Shown here in pieces: positions 1 to 12,500 of a stretch of DNA of 64,000 nt. Positions within the stretch are counted from its first letter, which is position 1; the number at the start of each line of letters is the position of its first letter. The position numbers and the translations under genes were made by a program. The stretch spans positions 12,529,001-12,593,000 of the forward strand of contig OY987266.1 of the NCBI GenBank assembly GCA_963920665.1, in the 5' to 3' direction. This DNA comes from Straminergon stramineum (taxonomy: Eukaryota > Streptophyta > Bryopsida > Hypnales > Calliergonaceae). The notes beneath the pieces were generated by a model that searched no databases, was not told the DNA's origin, and saw only the letters and a list, made by a program, of their open reading frames with translations.

Positions 1-332
1 AGTAAAAGTAAAATTACAACGCAACCACCCTGGAAAGTGAGGCCGTAGAGCTTGTGTAGATTAGAGTTTATGTGAGTGTACATAGAGTTTGTGTGCGTGT
101 CGACACACACACAGACACATATTTATATGCATAAACGTTCCTCTATTTTTATCGTCAGTCGCATACATCTTAAGATATTGATATCTTTATATGAAGTTGA
201 TGAATGTTTTTAGACAACCAACTGTTTCGTCAGAATCAAAGGACTTTTGTAGTCAGATATAGATGTTTCTGCATGTAATGCTCCTAACACACAGTGCCTG
301 TTGGTTTTAACTGAGAATTTTTTGTCCTCCAG

Positions 333-3300
333 AGTGCGAACGATGCTGGCCTTGCACAACAAAAGCTGAACTTCGATGAGCAGGAACAGAGGTCCCAGGT
401 TTGTACAAATTTCGATCCATGTTTCTTTTCGATTGTTTTTCCTTGCTTAACATGCTCCTCCTTTCGCTGGTGGATTTGAAACTTCCTGCGTGGCTGATAC
501 ATTGCAGACTGAGTATAAAAGAGGGGTTAGTAGTTGGAATTTCGATGTGGAAGACCTGAAGGCTCAGTCAGCTTTGGTACGTGGTTGCCTGGTTGATATA
601 TTTAGCTTCACCTAGTCGTACTTGTCAATTCCATTTGTGATAACGCTGTATGGTCTTGCCTATTGATTAGTGATGTCTTGTCAAGAGTATGTATTTTCAA
701 ATTATGTTCTCAAGGCTGAGCTGGGCTCTTCCAAGTATATTACTTATTTTTTTAACTTATTTTGAATCTTTGCCTTTCGCCAGATTCCAGATGATGATAA
801 TACTCCGCCTCTGGCAGTGAAGGAAGGCGCGGAATCAACAGAATCTTCTATTCAACCAGGAAGCCGGGATCTTGGAGGTTCCCCTGACCGAGGACAACTG
901 CCAAATACTATGCACTCCCCCAAAGTTGAAACTGCCAATGGGGTAAGTTTACATTAATTTTGCTTTGACCATTATCTAACATTTAAAGATCAATTAGTAT
1001 GAAAGATCAGCTGAATCGTTGGGAATAGAGCTTTGAAACTCAAAAATTGGGGGGTGTAGAAAGCGAGTGCTGTCCTTATTATTAATTTTCGATAACATAC
1101 CCACAAGCTGATGATCGTGTGAAAAGGGTTCGATCAGGACCTCTTGCAAGCCCTATGTGATACGCAAATCTACTAATGGCCAAAGTAAACGCTCTAGTCA
1201 GTTGTTCAGGGTTTTGTGACTTCTATTCTCTAAGGTGATTTGCATGTGTAGAACGGTGGTTATATGACAGCTACTCGTAATTCCCCCTCATCAAAACCTG
1301 CTGGAAGGTCTGTTACCGACTCTGTTCATCTACTGTTCCATCCTCCCCTTTTTTGCACCAGGGACTTTCTTTTCTAGAAAACACCTAGTTTAGAGAGATT
1401 GTAAAGTTCTTGTCTCGGTCATGGTACATACGGCTTTATATTTCGACTCTTGCTAGTTAGACTCACAACAGTAGTATTAAATTCCCACATGGTCTCGAGG
1501 TTCTCTACAGTGCTGTGTCGTTTTTTATATTTTGTTTATGCATATATCTATTAAAGGTTAGAAGATAAAACTTTTTCATGGGCTAATTATATTTAAGGTC
1601 TAACCTTTGCTGTGCTTTTTGCAGGTGCATTTCTGGGAGGAAAGAGCCGAAGCACATGTGCGTAATGGTCTTTTTGTGAAAATGATTTTCTTTATTGAAT
1701 TCTGTCAAATTTTTGGATTCCTTTTCATACCTTTGCTTTTAACTTGTCTCCTTCTAATTTTTCTCCAAGCACGTCGTGGAATAGTTCACAATGTTTTGAC
1801 TTTTGACGTTGCATATATCGCAGAGGCCGGTTTGATGTTTTTGAAGATGACAATGTCTCGGAGAGCCCTGGCTGGCATGGATCCCCTAAGAATGAGCATC
1901 GCAGAGGGGACGAGAGAGAGCGAGATGAGAGTCGTAAAGGTGGTAGTGGTCCTCTTGTACTTGAAAGAGTTGTACCTAGTGTACCCGGACGAGATGAAGA
2001 TCAAGACAGGTTTCTACTTCTCACACTCCTTATATTTCTTATACTATTTGTATATTTCTTAACACATGCTGTGTTATGTATTCTTGATAAGAGAAACTTA
2101 TCATTGTTGACCAACTATTTTGCAAGTATTGAAGTTGCTGCATCGCCATTCAAGTCTCTCTCAAGTCTCTTTAGGTTTCAAGCTTTGATAGGCCTGATAC
2201 CTTGTTTAATATCACTGACCGTCAAAGTCCGAGGATGGCAAGAATATCATCCTGTTTATCATTTGTAATCACAAGAGGTAATCTGCGTTTAAGAATGTTT
2301 TGATATTTGTTAACCTAGATTCTCTCTTTATAGGGAGACTCGGTACGGAAGAGTGAGCGATCGCGGATCTTTTAGCGGACCTTTGCTGCCCACTGGTGAG
2401 CGTGCTTGCGTAGATCATCGGCCTGCCAATGGAGTTTCCCGGCCTTTCACCGGTATGTAAACTATTTAGCCGATCGTCGTTCCTCTCAGTTGTTGCAACA
2501 AACTTTTAAGTTTGCCTTGGATTCTTGGCTCCCAATACCGTTAGAGTGTGATGTAAAATAGAGATTTGATTTAATTTTGGGATGGAATTATGATAATTTT
2601 GGACAAGTTGAGTGTCTCGTTCCATGTATGATACTCAAGTGGAGCGTACATATATCTACATGTGCGTTTGTCAAGGTACAGTTACTAAAGAAGCGTTGGA
2701 GGAGAAATCGAAGGGACCTGTGCTGAAAGTTCCAGTTGTCCAGAGAGGTCGCTTTTCAGTCACATCCGATGATGGAGGTTTAGAGGTACTAGTATTTTAA
2801 CCTCTTTCATGGATGTAAACCTGGGATATATTGATTTTTGGTTCTACATTATTTCGAAATGTACATGATGTGAGTGCCAATCTCTTATTCTTAACAGAAA
2901 ATATTTTCCGCCTTAGGTAAATGTATCATTATGGAGCTGTGCATTTATGGACAAATTTTAAACAAATTTCAGTAGTTCGATGGAGTTCTTTTTTGTGTCG
3001 CTTTATTTACGTAATTTTTATAGGCCTATTTTTTCCATTTCATTCAAGAATAATAGTATTCAAACTTTCACTTTGTTGTGTAGGACCTGCCACATGTTAG
3101 CTCTCGAAGAAATGCGTGCTCACAGGTTGGTTAAACTTGGGACATCGTACCCTTCTCACGTCAATATTTCATTCCTGTTTTCTTTCTGTGTTAGTGTCTT
3201 GTTATTAGAAAGGATTACTCACATACGCACACACATACACACACACGTTAAATTCTTGATTATGGATTGCAGATATCTGTGCCTATTTCATATTTACATT

Positions 3301-4845
3301 GGTTATTTTGTCCATCGGAAGCTTGAAAGAGTCTATTGACTTTTAGTCAGTCTCTTACATTTGTCAGTCTGAGCAAGGTGCTGGGCATCATATTGGTAGC
3401 TTGAGACACACTGCAAGAATTGGCGGCATTCATGTGAAGCACTTACTTAATCGTGACAAATATTAAACGTGGATGCTGATGAAAAATTATCTTCTGGTGC
3501 AGGGGTCACAGCAGCATCTTTGTGTCCCAGCGACTTCATTATCATCATCAAATCTGAATGGTGTGTCTGTACCAGCTGTGGCCATTGTCCCACAGCTGCA
3601 GAATGCACTGCAGCTTGCTGTCATGCAACAGGTACATATTATCAGTACTCTCTTGCTTATGTGTCTGCCCTATCGTATAGCTCTCGTTCATGGGGCAGCA
3701 TATAGTTGCCTTATACATGATTATCTGCTTACTACCAATATACTATGCATGCTCCTGTCTCTAAAATTTTCTATGAAGTGCTGGATTCATGTATCTTTGA
3801 ATTAGACAATGCTCGTGTAGGCATGGAGTTTTATTGACATGACTAATGTCTGATTCACTCATGGTACTGTTACGATTTGCAGGATGCTCTCATGCACATT
3901 TTAAATGGTATCAATCCAAGTGAAACTGCAAATTGTGAGTAATTATTTCTCACTGTCTTAGGAGATTGTGATCTTATCAGCAGAATCCGACTAAGCATAG
4001 TTCTGGTGATGACAACTCAATTCATCACCTTGCCTATGTAACAGAGGGTTGAGTCAGTTGGGTTCACACATGCATGTGGGGAAAAACAGTGTTGTTGGAA
4101 GAATGTGTCAGCTTTTAAGTCGGTTACGGAGTGATTTTGTAAAACTTATTTCCTCTACGTATATAGACGCGTGCGCCTAAAGATGTAGAATGTGTGACGA
4201 GGACTGAAATGTTTATTCCTATTCCTATTCTACAGCTCTGCGATCGTATAGCACCTCGAAGCGGAGCTCTGAATACTTGGTAAAAATTCTATCATTAATC
4301 TGTGGTAGCCAGATATAAACTGTTCTATCAATTCTATGCTTTTTCTTTTAGAGGAGCCTTGGTGGATCTCTCTGTTTGACAAATATATTTTTGAATGTCC
4401 AGCTGGCAATTGATTTGCGGCTTAGATTTTTGTGAATATTGTATTGCAGATGGCAGAAATTCAAAGTGAGAGAGAAAGGGATTATCTTCAACAAATTGCC
4501 GATTTGCAATGCAAGTTTTCTCAGCTTCTGGAAGAACAGAAGATTTTGAAATCGAGGAATGTTTGCGTAAGTTGAATTTCCTTGGCATTTTATTTCTAGT
4601 TTGTTCATATCAATTGGCAAGGCTTACAGTGACTAATGGAAATAAGTTTTACCTGTGCGATTTAATATTGAGAACTTTGATTGGGTAAATTTTGTGATGC
4701 GTGGGCAGTGTGCATTTCGACCTTCTAACTATGTTTTCTTGCGCGTGCCACCAAATGTCAGCTCGAGCGGCAATTAAATGCAATCTATAACAAGGAGGAG
4801 GAAGAGAGGATACGCAGAGAGGAAGCTGCCAAGGAAGATGGATGA
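333..4845 (+). CDS. STE20/BLUS1-like kinase, C-terminal half (5'-partial)
   Basis: Post-catalytic part of a plant STE20-related kinase of the BLUS1/OSR1-like group; the kinase domain lies left of the window. Exons: 333-398, 508-576, 784-942, 1252-1307, 1625-1657, 1824-2009, 2334-2452, 2682-2785, 3084-3125, 3503-3631, 3883-3934, 4236-4279, 4450-4566, 4762-4845. All junctions are GT-AG and stay in one frame to TGA at 4843. Family motifs in order: TEYKRGVSSWNFDVEDLK after the kinase domain, GRFDVFEDD, GSFSGPL, QRGRFSVTSDD, then a C-terminal coiled-coil stretch (YLQQIADLQCKFSQLLEEQ) ending in LERQLNAIYNKEEEE and a charged tail. These segments follow the kinase domain in Arabidopsis BLUS1-related proteins and are probably regulatory. 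The very short exon 1625-1657 is the least certain. High confidence in family, moderate in each splice site. Confidence 0.85.
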
Positions 4846-7800
4846 CCATTGTAACATTAAGTTGGATTTACTCCTCGCATTTCTAGATTGAGGGTTCGCA
4901 CATAAGGTAGTAACAAATTAGGATTTTGATGAGAGAAGTGGTTGTAGCTTCATAAACTTAGCTTAGCCCTGCTCAGCACATTCTGGTAAGGATTATGATT
5001 CGTCTTTTTCGTCTAGTTCCAGGTTTGGGGCTGGATTTTGTTTATAATTGACATGTGGACTCTCGTCATGAGTATCCACTAGGAGTTAGATGCACTCTAC
5101 ATCTTTCTCAAAAGCTCGTTGTAGGTCAACCATGTTACTCATGGAGGCACGCTTGGAAAATGGTTGTTGCTAGACCGAGGTATCTCTTGATGGTAAGTAT
5201 TTCCATTCACGAGTGTAAAACAAATTTTTGCCCTGAGTTATGCACTTTGTGCTCAACACAACCTGTAGTGTTTTTTACACCTCAAAAGAGAAATGAAATC
5301 CTTTTGACGTTATTGAGGGGTTACCATGGCTGCTAGGAAATTCAATGTGCAAGGCTAGTGGACATTGGTGATTTTTGTATCTTTATGATATCACTGTAAA
5401 CTCCTTATAATCATTTTTCTCTATTATTGCACCAAATTCTCGGGCATATATTCATGGGAGGGAGTTTTTAATTGAAGAGGTTTACAATTTCAGTGTTTGC
5501 ACCGAAGGTGCAATTTTCACCAAAATCTAATGCATAATGGGTGGGTGGGAAAAATATATAATATTTATAGTGGGTGGGATAAATATCAAACATGATATTT
5601 AAGATATTCAAACCCTTAAGGGTAGCTTGGAGCTTCATTACACTTACCTTGTGTTCTATGACACTTTTACTTTCTTACTTAGGATGGTTGATTGATCATC
5701 AAGTGATTTGCATGTAAATCTCTTGGGGTTTAGGGTTCAATTAATTTTGGTTCACAAACTTTCTTTTGCAAGTAAAGAAAAATGTCATCCAAAGTTGAAT
5801 GGTATAACTTTAGTAAAGTCTCACCATCATTAAAAAATTAGAGACATAATTAGAAATGGTACACATTATAGAAATTTCTCAAATGAACCACTATGCAAAT
5901 TTGTAGAAAATTCCCACACCAATAAAATTTTGGTTTTATCTACTGTGTATTAGTTTTAATAATTTAAGTGAAGACCTTCAGATTAGAGTTGGATTATGCT
6001 TGGCTTATGTCTTGACAAAACATTGAGCAGCCATGGGGTCTTTTTGAGGTTGGAATGCAAGATATCCTATGAAACAAGACAGTTGAAACCACAAAAGAGT
6101 GAAGCCATGAGTATTTCATCTACGATCTTTGCATACACAATGCATCATTATCCACTATAGGACTAGCATGCATTTCTTGGCAACATAGAAATTTTAGGGA
6201 AGTAGGTGTAATTGGAGATTTTCATATTTTAGATTGAAATTTTAATAGAAGGTGGGGACGAGGAATATCTTTTTTGTGCACTAAATTTCATGACATTTAG
6301 AAAAAATGAGTAAAAAATTATGGCCTAATATGCTACTTTTTTTCTCGGGTGGGCAATCCAGGTAGATAAAAAAAATCATATTTTTTATAAACAGAAATTA
6401 GAAATTGGATTTTTAGAGTTATATATATATATGGAGAGCTTTGGATCATTCCATTTTGATCAATAAGTCTAAAGTTACAAGTGGTTTCAATTTGTGGGTA
6501 GTTGTAGATTCTCTACTCTAAAGTAAACTTTGAAGTCCTTTATTTTACTCAATTTTCAATATTTTTGGAGAAAAAATAAATCATAGGATATAGATTGTTT
6601 ATTTCAACATTTCAAACATTGGGATTGTGTATATATATATATAAATATATATATTTTTTAAATTTTTTAAATTTTTTTAAATTTTTAATTTTTAATTTTT
6701 AATCTTTTAATTTTAATTTTTTTTCCTATATGTTGTACAATTCCAAATGATCTGAAATTTTTCAAGAACGTACTAAACTTGCCATGAAGAATGTATCCAA
6801 AGAAGCACCACCATTTCTAACTTTTTTTCATACAAATGTGACCTTGTAAAGTGCTGCTACTTTATTTTTCACAGGGCCCAAATAAGCATTTCTATCAAAT
6901 CAAACACTAGTATCTTGTAATCTATATGGTGAAAATTTCTGAATTTTTTTCCACATATTCTCAACCAGCGTACTACTACAAGATCCTACGGTTACATGTG
7001 TTCAAAAATATTTTTTTCCTAAAATTTAGTACTTGTACTAACTTAGAAATAACAGTTTTGGAGCATTTCTGGTGAAAACATAGTCGGAACTGAAGGGGTT
7101 AACTAACTGTTTGAACTACAGAGTATGTGTTGATTAGGACATATCCCAAGGAGGAGAATCCTCTCTACGATAATTTGTAGAAGTGTAGGAAACCGAAGGT
7201 CCATGTCACAAATCACAAGTGGCATTTTCGGACAAAAGCGACTCAATTCACGCTGAATCTCACCTTCACGAGGGTACTATAACAGCAGGCATAGGCACGA
7301 AGAGCCAAGTCCCACCGACCTCGACCTCAAAATCACAATTCCGTTGAGAAATTTTGAATTTGATACGACACCAGAACTCACTCTTCCTTCCATTCTTGAA
7401 CGTCATGGAGTGAAAATATTCCAAGTCGCTTAATAAGCCAATCTCTATACACAATTGGAATTTTACAAGTTGCTTAAACAAAGGCTGTTTGGAAGGCCCT
7501 TGAAAGCGTGTTAGCGTTGCCATATTTCCAATCAGGGATCTCACAATAACTCATTACAAAAGCAAGACTGGTCATCAGTATAGTAATATGACAATTTCTA
7601 ATGACTGTATCCAAGTAGACAAGGTGCTCGAACAAAAGCTTGATTTGTAATAATTTAATGAACTTTTCAGATACAACCAAGACAAGAACATACAGACGCT
7701 TCCAGCAGCCGCAGTATATTTGTCTAAGCCAGGGTCAGATCCATCATTCTTCTGGAGAACCCAAATGTACAAAATCGAAGTTAATCCACGCATGATTACA

Positions 7801-7936
7801 CATGAGAAGATCTTGAGGCATATGGCTAGGACCTGGTTCATCCCACAGCCTTCGATTTAGGGTCTAGGCTACCGGCAAATCTCACCAAAATAAATGCCAC
7901 ATGTAAAGTAATGTATGTTGTTACCTCTGGGGAAGA
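4846..7936. other. Intergenic: converging 3' ends and AT-rich spacer
   Basis: No credible coding region. The first few hundred bases are probably the 3' UTR of the plus-strand kinase gene. About 5500-7100 is very AT-rich. About 7140-7860 has ordinary base composition and is probably the 3' UTR/terminator region of the minus-strand BPC gene; its short minus-strand frames (92, 68 and 88 codons) overlap and have no family features. Confidence 0.6.
6629..6722. repeat. Low-complexity TA/poly-T tract
   Basis: A run of TA dinucleotides passes into repeated TTTAAATTTTT-like stretches. Simple sequence with no coding content. Confidence 0.8.
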
Positions 7937-8953
7937 TTACCGGAGAGTCACGTAACGATTAGTGCCATGCTTGGCCCAATGCTCCCTAAGATCAACCGGC
8001 AGATTGATGTTCACACCTTCTGAAACCAGCTTTTCCAGGAGTTTATCAAAGGCTCCTGCACTCATCTTCCGTCCTGCTACCCGTGATCCCCTTTTTTTGG
8101 GGTTGAGAGGTAAGGGAAACATAGAAATTAAGGTTGTGCAACAGGCTGATTGCCAACCACCGTTTCCCCATCTGTAGCACTGCTGATTCAAGCCGGTGCA
8201 GGAACAGTAAGGAATGGGAGTAGATCGAAAGTTTCTATTGTTTACAAGTTCTGAGTCCCGAGTTTGCTGTCCTCCATCTTCCTCGTTAGCAGTTTGTGTC
8301 TGAGTATCCCGTTCTGACCCTGGTTGTTGATGTCCTTGGTGTGCTGCAGGCCAATTCCGTGCTTTCTTCGGTGCTGCTCGTGGATGTTTACCTCTATGAG
8401 TGGCATCTGCCATTTCTGTGCCTTTTCTCTTTGTTCGGACAAGAATCTCTATTTGCGACTCCTTGTCTCTACTAAACCTGTGTACCCCTTGCAAATGCGA
8501 GGATTCCGAATTTAAAACCATAATACCTGAGTGTGATGCATTGGCTGCATCGGGGTGAAACTCTGATGCAAATGTACAGTGTTCGGCAAGCTCGATCCTC
8601 TGCGATAGCTTGGACCCACGCATTGCTTCGTCCAATGCCGTCTGAGATGGTCTCCGACGTCCAGAAGATTTCTTTTCTAATCTTGCCAGGGTGGCTAAGG
8701 CAGCATCCCTGCTCAAAATGGCGGAATCTCGGTCTGCAGACGCAATATCTCGCTGCAAGATGGCAGCGTCCCGCTCAGCATAGGCGGCCAGCCTTTCAGC
8801 TAAGGCCGTGCTCTTCTCCATTAACGCTGCATCCCGTTCCGCCATGATGTCCATCAGCTCGATGGGGCTTGTGTTCTTGGGTTGTAGGCAAGACCCTTCC
8901 CAATCAATATCCATTTGAGGTGCCAGCTCGGCAGGGCATCCCTTGAATATCGT
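7937..8953 (-). CDS. BBR/BPC (BASIC PENTACYSTEINE) GAGA-binding transcription factor, terminal exon
   Basis: Nuclear plant transcription factor family that binds GA/CT-rich promoter repeats. The C-terminal domain is diagnostic: five cysteines in YCSCTGLNQQCYRWGNGGW and QSACCTT, then RKMSAGAF, then the closing signature HWAKHGTNRYVTLR just before TAA at 7937-7939. The N-terminal part has the alanine/aspartate repeat of the family's coiled coil (repeated AERDAA and DRDSA units, within about 8670-8860), followed by a polar linker with a basic patch (RTKRKG, KHPRAAPKKAR). A good acceptor (pyrimidine-rich, GTGCAG) precedes 8953, so there is at least one upstream exon. If translation starts in this exon the first Met is at 8914, giving 325 aa, in the usual size range. 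The exon begins in phase 0 and could instead join the upstream kinase exon ending at 9518. Family call very secure; N-terminus not. Confidence 0.93.
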   Translation of the reverse strand, partial: TIFKGCPAELAPQMDIDWEGSCLQPKNTSPIELMDIMAERDAALMEKSTALAERLAAYAERDAAILQRDIASADRDSAILSRDAALATLARLEKKSSGRRRPSQTALDEAMRGSKLSQRIELAEHCTFASEFHPDAANASHSGIMVLNSESSHLQGVHRFSRDKESQIEILVRTKRKGTEMADATHRGKHPRAAPKKARNWPAAHQGHQQPGSERDTQTQTANEEDGGQQTRDSELVNNRNFRSTPIPYCSCTGLNQQCYRWGNGGWQSACCTTLISMFPLPLNPKKRGSRVAGRKMSAGAFDKLLEKLVSEGVNINLPVDLREHWAKHGTNRYVTLR

Positions 8954-9235
8954 CTGCACCAAAAGGGAACACCACCAGAGATTACAAAACCGCAAATCCA
9001 CCAGAGTTAAAGCGAGAGTCGATTCTCAATTTATCAGGTGCACAAGAAGGCACGACATTAGAACATGACGGAACTCATGTTTCTATTAAATGAAATTGAA
9101 GAGAAAGAACACAAGCCCCGTGCATACACGTTAAATTAAAGAGCAACAGACGTGGTACCAACTAAAAGGAGGCTAATATATAGTGAAGCTCAAAGCCTTG
9201 CAAGTCCGAACGTCGCCGGGAAGAACATCATTCAA

Positions 9236-9337
9236 GCGATACTAGGTTGCTTTAGATTATTCAGCCGAAACAAACATCATTATTAGGCTGCTTTAGATTA
9301 GTAAAAGTCAGAATATTCTAAAGCAACCTAGTATCGC
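9236..9337. repeat. Inverted repeat between BPC and kinase exons
   Basis: Arms 9236-9262 and 9311-9337 are reverse complements over 27 bp with one mismatch, loop 48 nt. A partial direct copy of the arm (GGCTGCTTTAGATTA) sits in the loop at 9286-9300. It lies in what is either an intron of a fused gene or the 3' end of the kinase gene and the BPC promoter. It may be a small foldback element or an RNA hairpin. Confidence 0.75.
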
Positions 9338-9517
9338 AGGTCTTGGGCTGTGTATTCCTTACATTGAAAACTCTAGTAAAAAAGCCAACCATACAAATTC
9401 TCCTACAAAAATGTGTTCTTCATTCTGAAATTTGTTTACTTTGCATACACCACACGAAACCTTTGCTTCAATTAAAAGAAAAACCACATTCAAGACCTTA
9501 TAATCAGTCAAACTTAC

Positions 9518-12500
9518 CATAGCAGTCTGTGTCTTTCTCATTTCATGTGAACTGCATATCCATTTGTGTATTCCTGACATATATTCCCTCTGCAAAGCAA
9601 TAGAGCCATGCCAAAACACATAAATAAAGTGGAATTTTTTTTCCTTTAATCAAATAAACAAAGCGAATTGCACTAAAAGTCAAAACTCTCATCATCTGGC
9701 AAACCTGTGATACTTCCTCTTCACTGATAGAGCATTTCTTCAGAGCAAGCTGAGCAGCATCAATGATCTGTAGCACACATATGAAACATACAATACTGCT
9801 ATTTCAGGATCACGAGAGCTCAAGATAATGCCACTACTGTCAATCAACTGTGATTGCGACCAGAAAACAGGTACAGTTCAGCATCTAAGTAGAGCCCCAA
9901 TAGCGCAGAAGACTCAGCGAAAAAGTTGTACAGTGGGAATTAGCAAGGAGTAAATATGGTCTTCAACAGAAGGCGTATTACCGACCTTGAGATTTTTGAC
10001 TCGTTCACTCAATGGTGAAAGGCCATCTAGAACCTGTTGATAGATATATTCAGAATTGCGAGCATGCTTGAAAAATGGATGTCTGAGTAACTGTTCTGCT
10101 GTTGGACGCTTTGAAGGATCCTTGACAAGACAAAGGGTAATCATGTTCTTGAATGACTGCACATAGAAAGATTATCAAATCAACATGCTTGCCAAAGCCA
10201 CACAAGAAATTCAAGTACACGGAAGCGGCAGAACATCAAGCTAAGATACTATATCAATAAAAAGACATTTGTTGCACGTATTCACCTTGGAGAACATTTT
10301 GAAGAATGCACAATCCATCTCAGAGGTGCCATTCTGTAAAGAATTAAAAAAAACCTGTTGCACAACATTAAGATACAGTTGAGTTGGTAAGATTGATAAC
10401 TCCTGAATATATATTTACAATCTTGCAAAAAAATTTATACAATGTGAAGATAGGCTTCACACACAGACGAGAATTCTGTTTATGTGATTGAGAATAACAT
10501 TAGAAACTGAAAATCATTCTGCTTGATTACGTGATTGAATTTTCAAGTACCTTCATTGGATACTTCGAGAAGGAGTCAATGCCATGGACAAGTTCCAATG
10601 CCGTGATTCCAAAAGACCATATATCAGCTCTGTAAAGATAGAAGGAACCTTTAGCATCATTTACACATAAAAAACTTCAACAGCAGCTTGCACGTGGTTG
10701 TCCTATCAAATCCGCAAGATCAATACTACGCATGCCATCCCTTGTTTTGGTGTCTCGCCATGTAACTAGCACAGATTCAATGATGGAAAACGAATGCTCA
10801 CGCAGTAGCTTCGGATGTCAAATCGTAACTTACTTCGAATCAAGTCCATGAACCCGCTCTATCATCTCTGGAGACATCCTGGAAAACAAATATTACAATT
10901 AGCACACTCAATTTCCAGATCAAGTGCACAATCTCAAATCATGTATGTAATCATGTACTTAATCATGTATTTAATCACTCAATTTCAAGCATTATTTCAT
11001 GCAAATCGATTAATATAAACCCAATTGTAACCTGAAATAAGAATATAATCTCGGTGATGCCACAACAGTGCAAATTTCCAGGAAATTTTGAGAAATCTGA
11101 CGAGCAATTCAAGAAAACTATGTTCACTTGCATAGCGAAGATGCACAATCAATACAGTTTCAGCAACAACTGTCCACTGCATTAGTAAAAAGGTAAAAAG
11201 TGCACACCAGCAACAAGACCCCAGGAAAGTGCTTCTTGGCTGTTGCTGATCACCTGAGTCCAACATGCAAGTGGAAATACCGAAATCTGCAACCTGAACT
11301 CGTCCATTTCCATCCACAAGAATACTTCCCGCCTAGCAACCAGAATAGTAGAAGTATGAGAAGAACAGTACTAGTTTCAGTGCACCAATCACAAAACAGC
11401 TGAAACGTCAACGTAAGCACTTCGACAAGCAAAAATCACTTTCGCTTCTAGGAAAGATAATAGTTGTCAAAGTTAATGGCTTGCCTAAGCTAATTAAAAA
11501 ATTCCAGCCTGTACAAGTCACATATAGTACAAGATATTCATAACACTAAGTACTGAAATTGTTTCACTGGAGAAAGAATGTCTAAACAGAAAGAGACCAA
11601 ACTGCATGGGAGTCCAAACTGAAGGAAACAACATGAGAATCCAAACACAGTTATACTACTTAATACTAATCCCCAAAACCAACACACACGGTACCTTCAC
11701 ATCCTGATGAACAAGGCCATGTTGATGAAGGGAATTGAGACCCATCAATGACTCTTTTAATAAAGTAGCAACCACAGCCTCGTGAAATCCGTTTGCAAAA
11801 GCTGCTTTCATGATGTCCAAACATGATCCACCAGCCAGGAATGGCATCACAACCCACACAGTATGACTCACAGTGAAGGAGCAATACGCCGTCAGAACAT
11901 TGGGATGTCTGATTCGGCTTTTAGACGCTGCCCAGAAATCGTTCTGCGCACAAAGAACTCGTATTAATTAACCTTAACGTGGTCTACAAAAACAAACGAA
12001 CCAAATGTGGCTTACCAAAGGATCAAACCCTACAATCGTCACCATCGCTACAAAAATTTAATTGATCTCATTCGCCAGTAGATTAAAGTTGCATCAACCC
12101 TCAGACTCCCACCCATAATACGAGCTTATTTTCGAGTGACAAAGACCACTACAGTAGAGGGATCCAGAAATGATAATGATCCAAAATAATAATAGTCGAA
12201 AACATTTACCACGCGTCTGTCTTTTGAGACTCGTGCATAATACCACGTGGCAATACATTCCAGCACAGGCACTGAATTAGTTGCGCCCTCTACAGTACTC
12301 CGAAGCAGGAAACTATGCCTCGAATTGCGAAACAGTAGGTTACGAGGTATTGAAGGACGTGCGCATAGAGCTACCGAGCACCACAAACCCTAATCGAATT
12401 GCGGTTTTAGCCTAATTGCGCTAAACCTAAAGGCTAGCCAAACTGCGCACAGAAATACCTCAACATGGAATCCTCCATTTCTAACACGCACATAGTGCGT

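Noticed and set aside
1480..1495. TCCCACATGG, resembling a plant snRNA upstream element
   Set aside because: Lies in an intron with no TATA box or RNA gene at the expected distance.
7266..7841. Three minus-strand frames downstream of the BPC stop
   Set aside because: Mutually overlapping, no family features; more likely 3' UTR of the BPC gene.
11208..11332. An earlier donor at CTTTCCTGG|GG in this kinase exon
   Set aside because: It would delete the conserved GTPCW-equivalent; the donor at 11207 keeps GSCCWMSPEM in frame.
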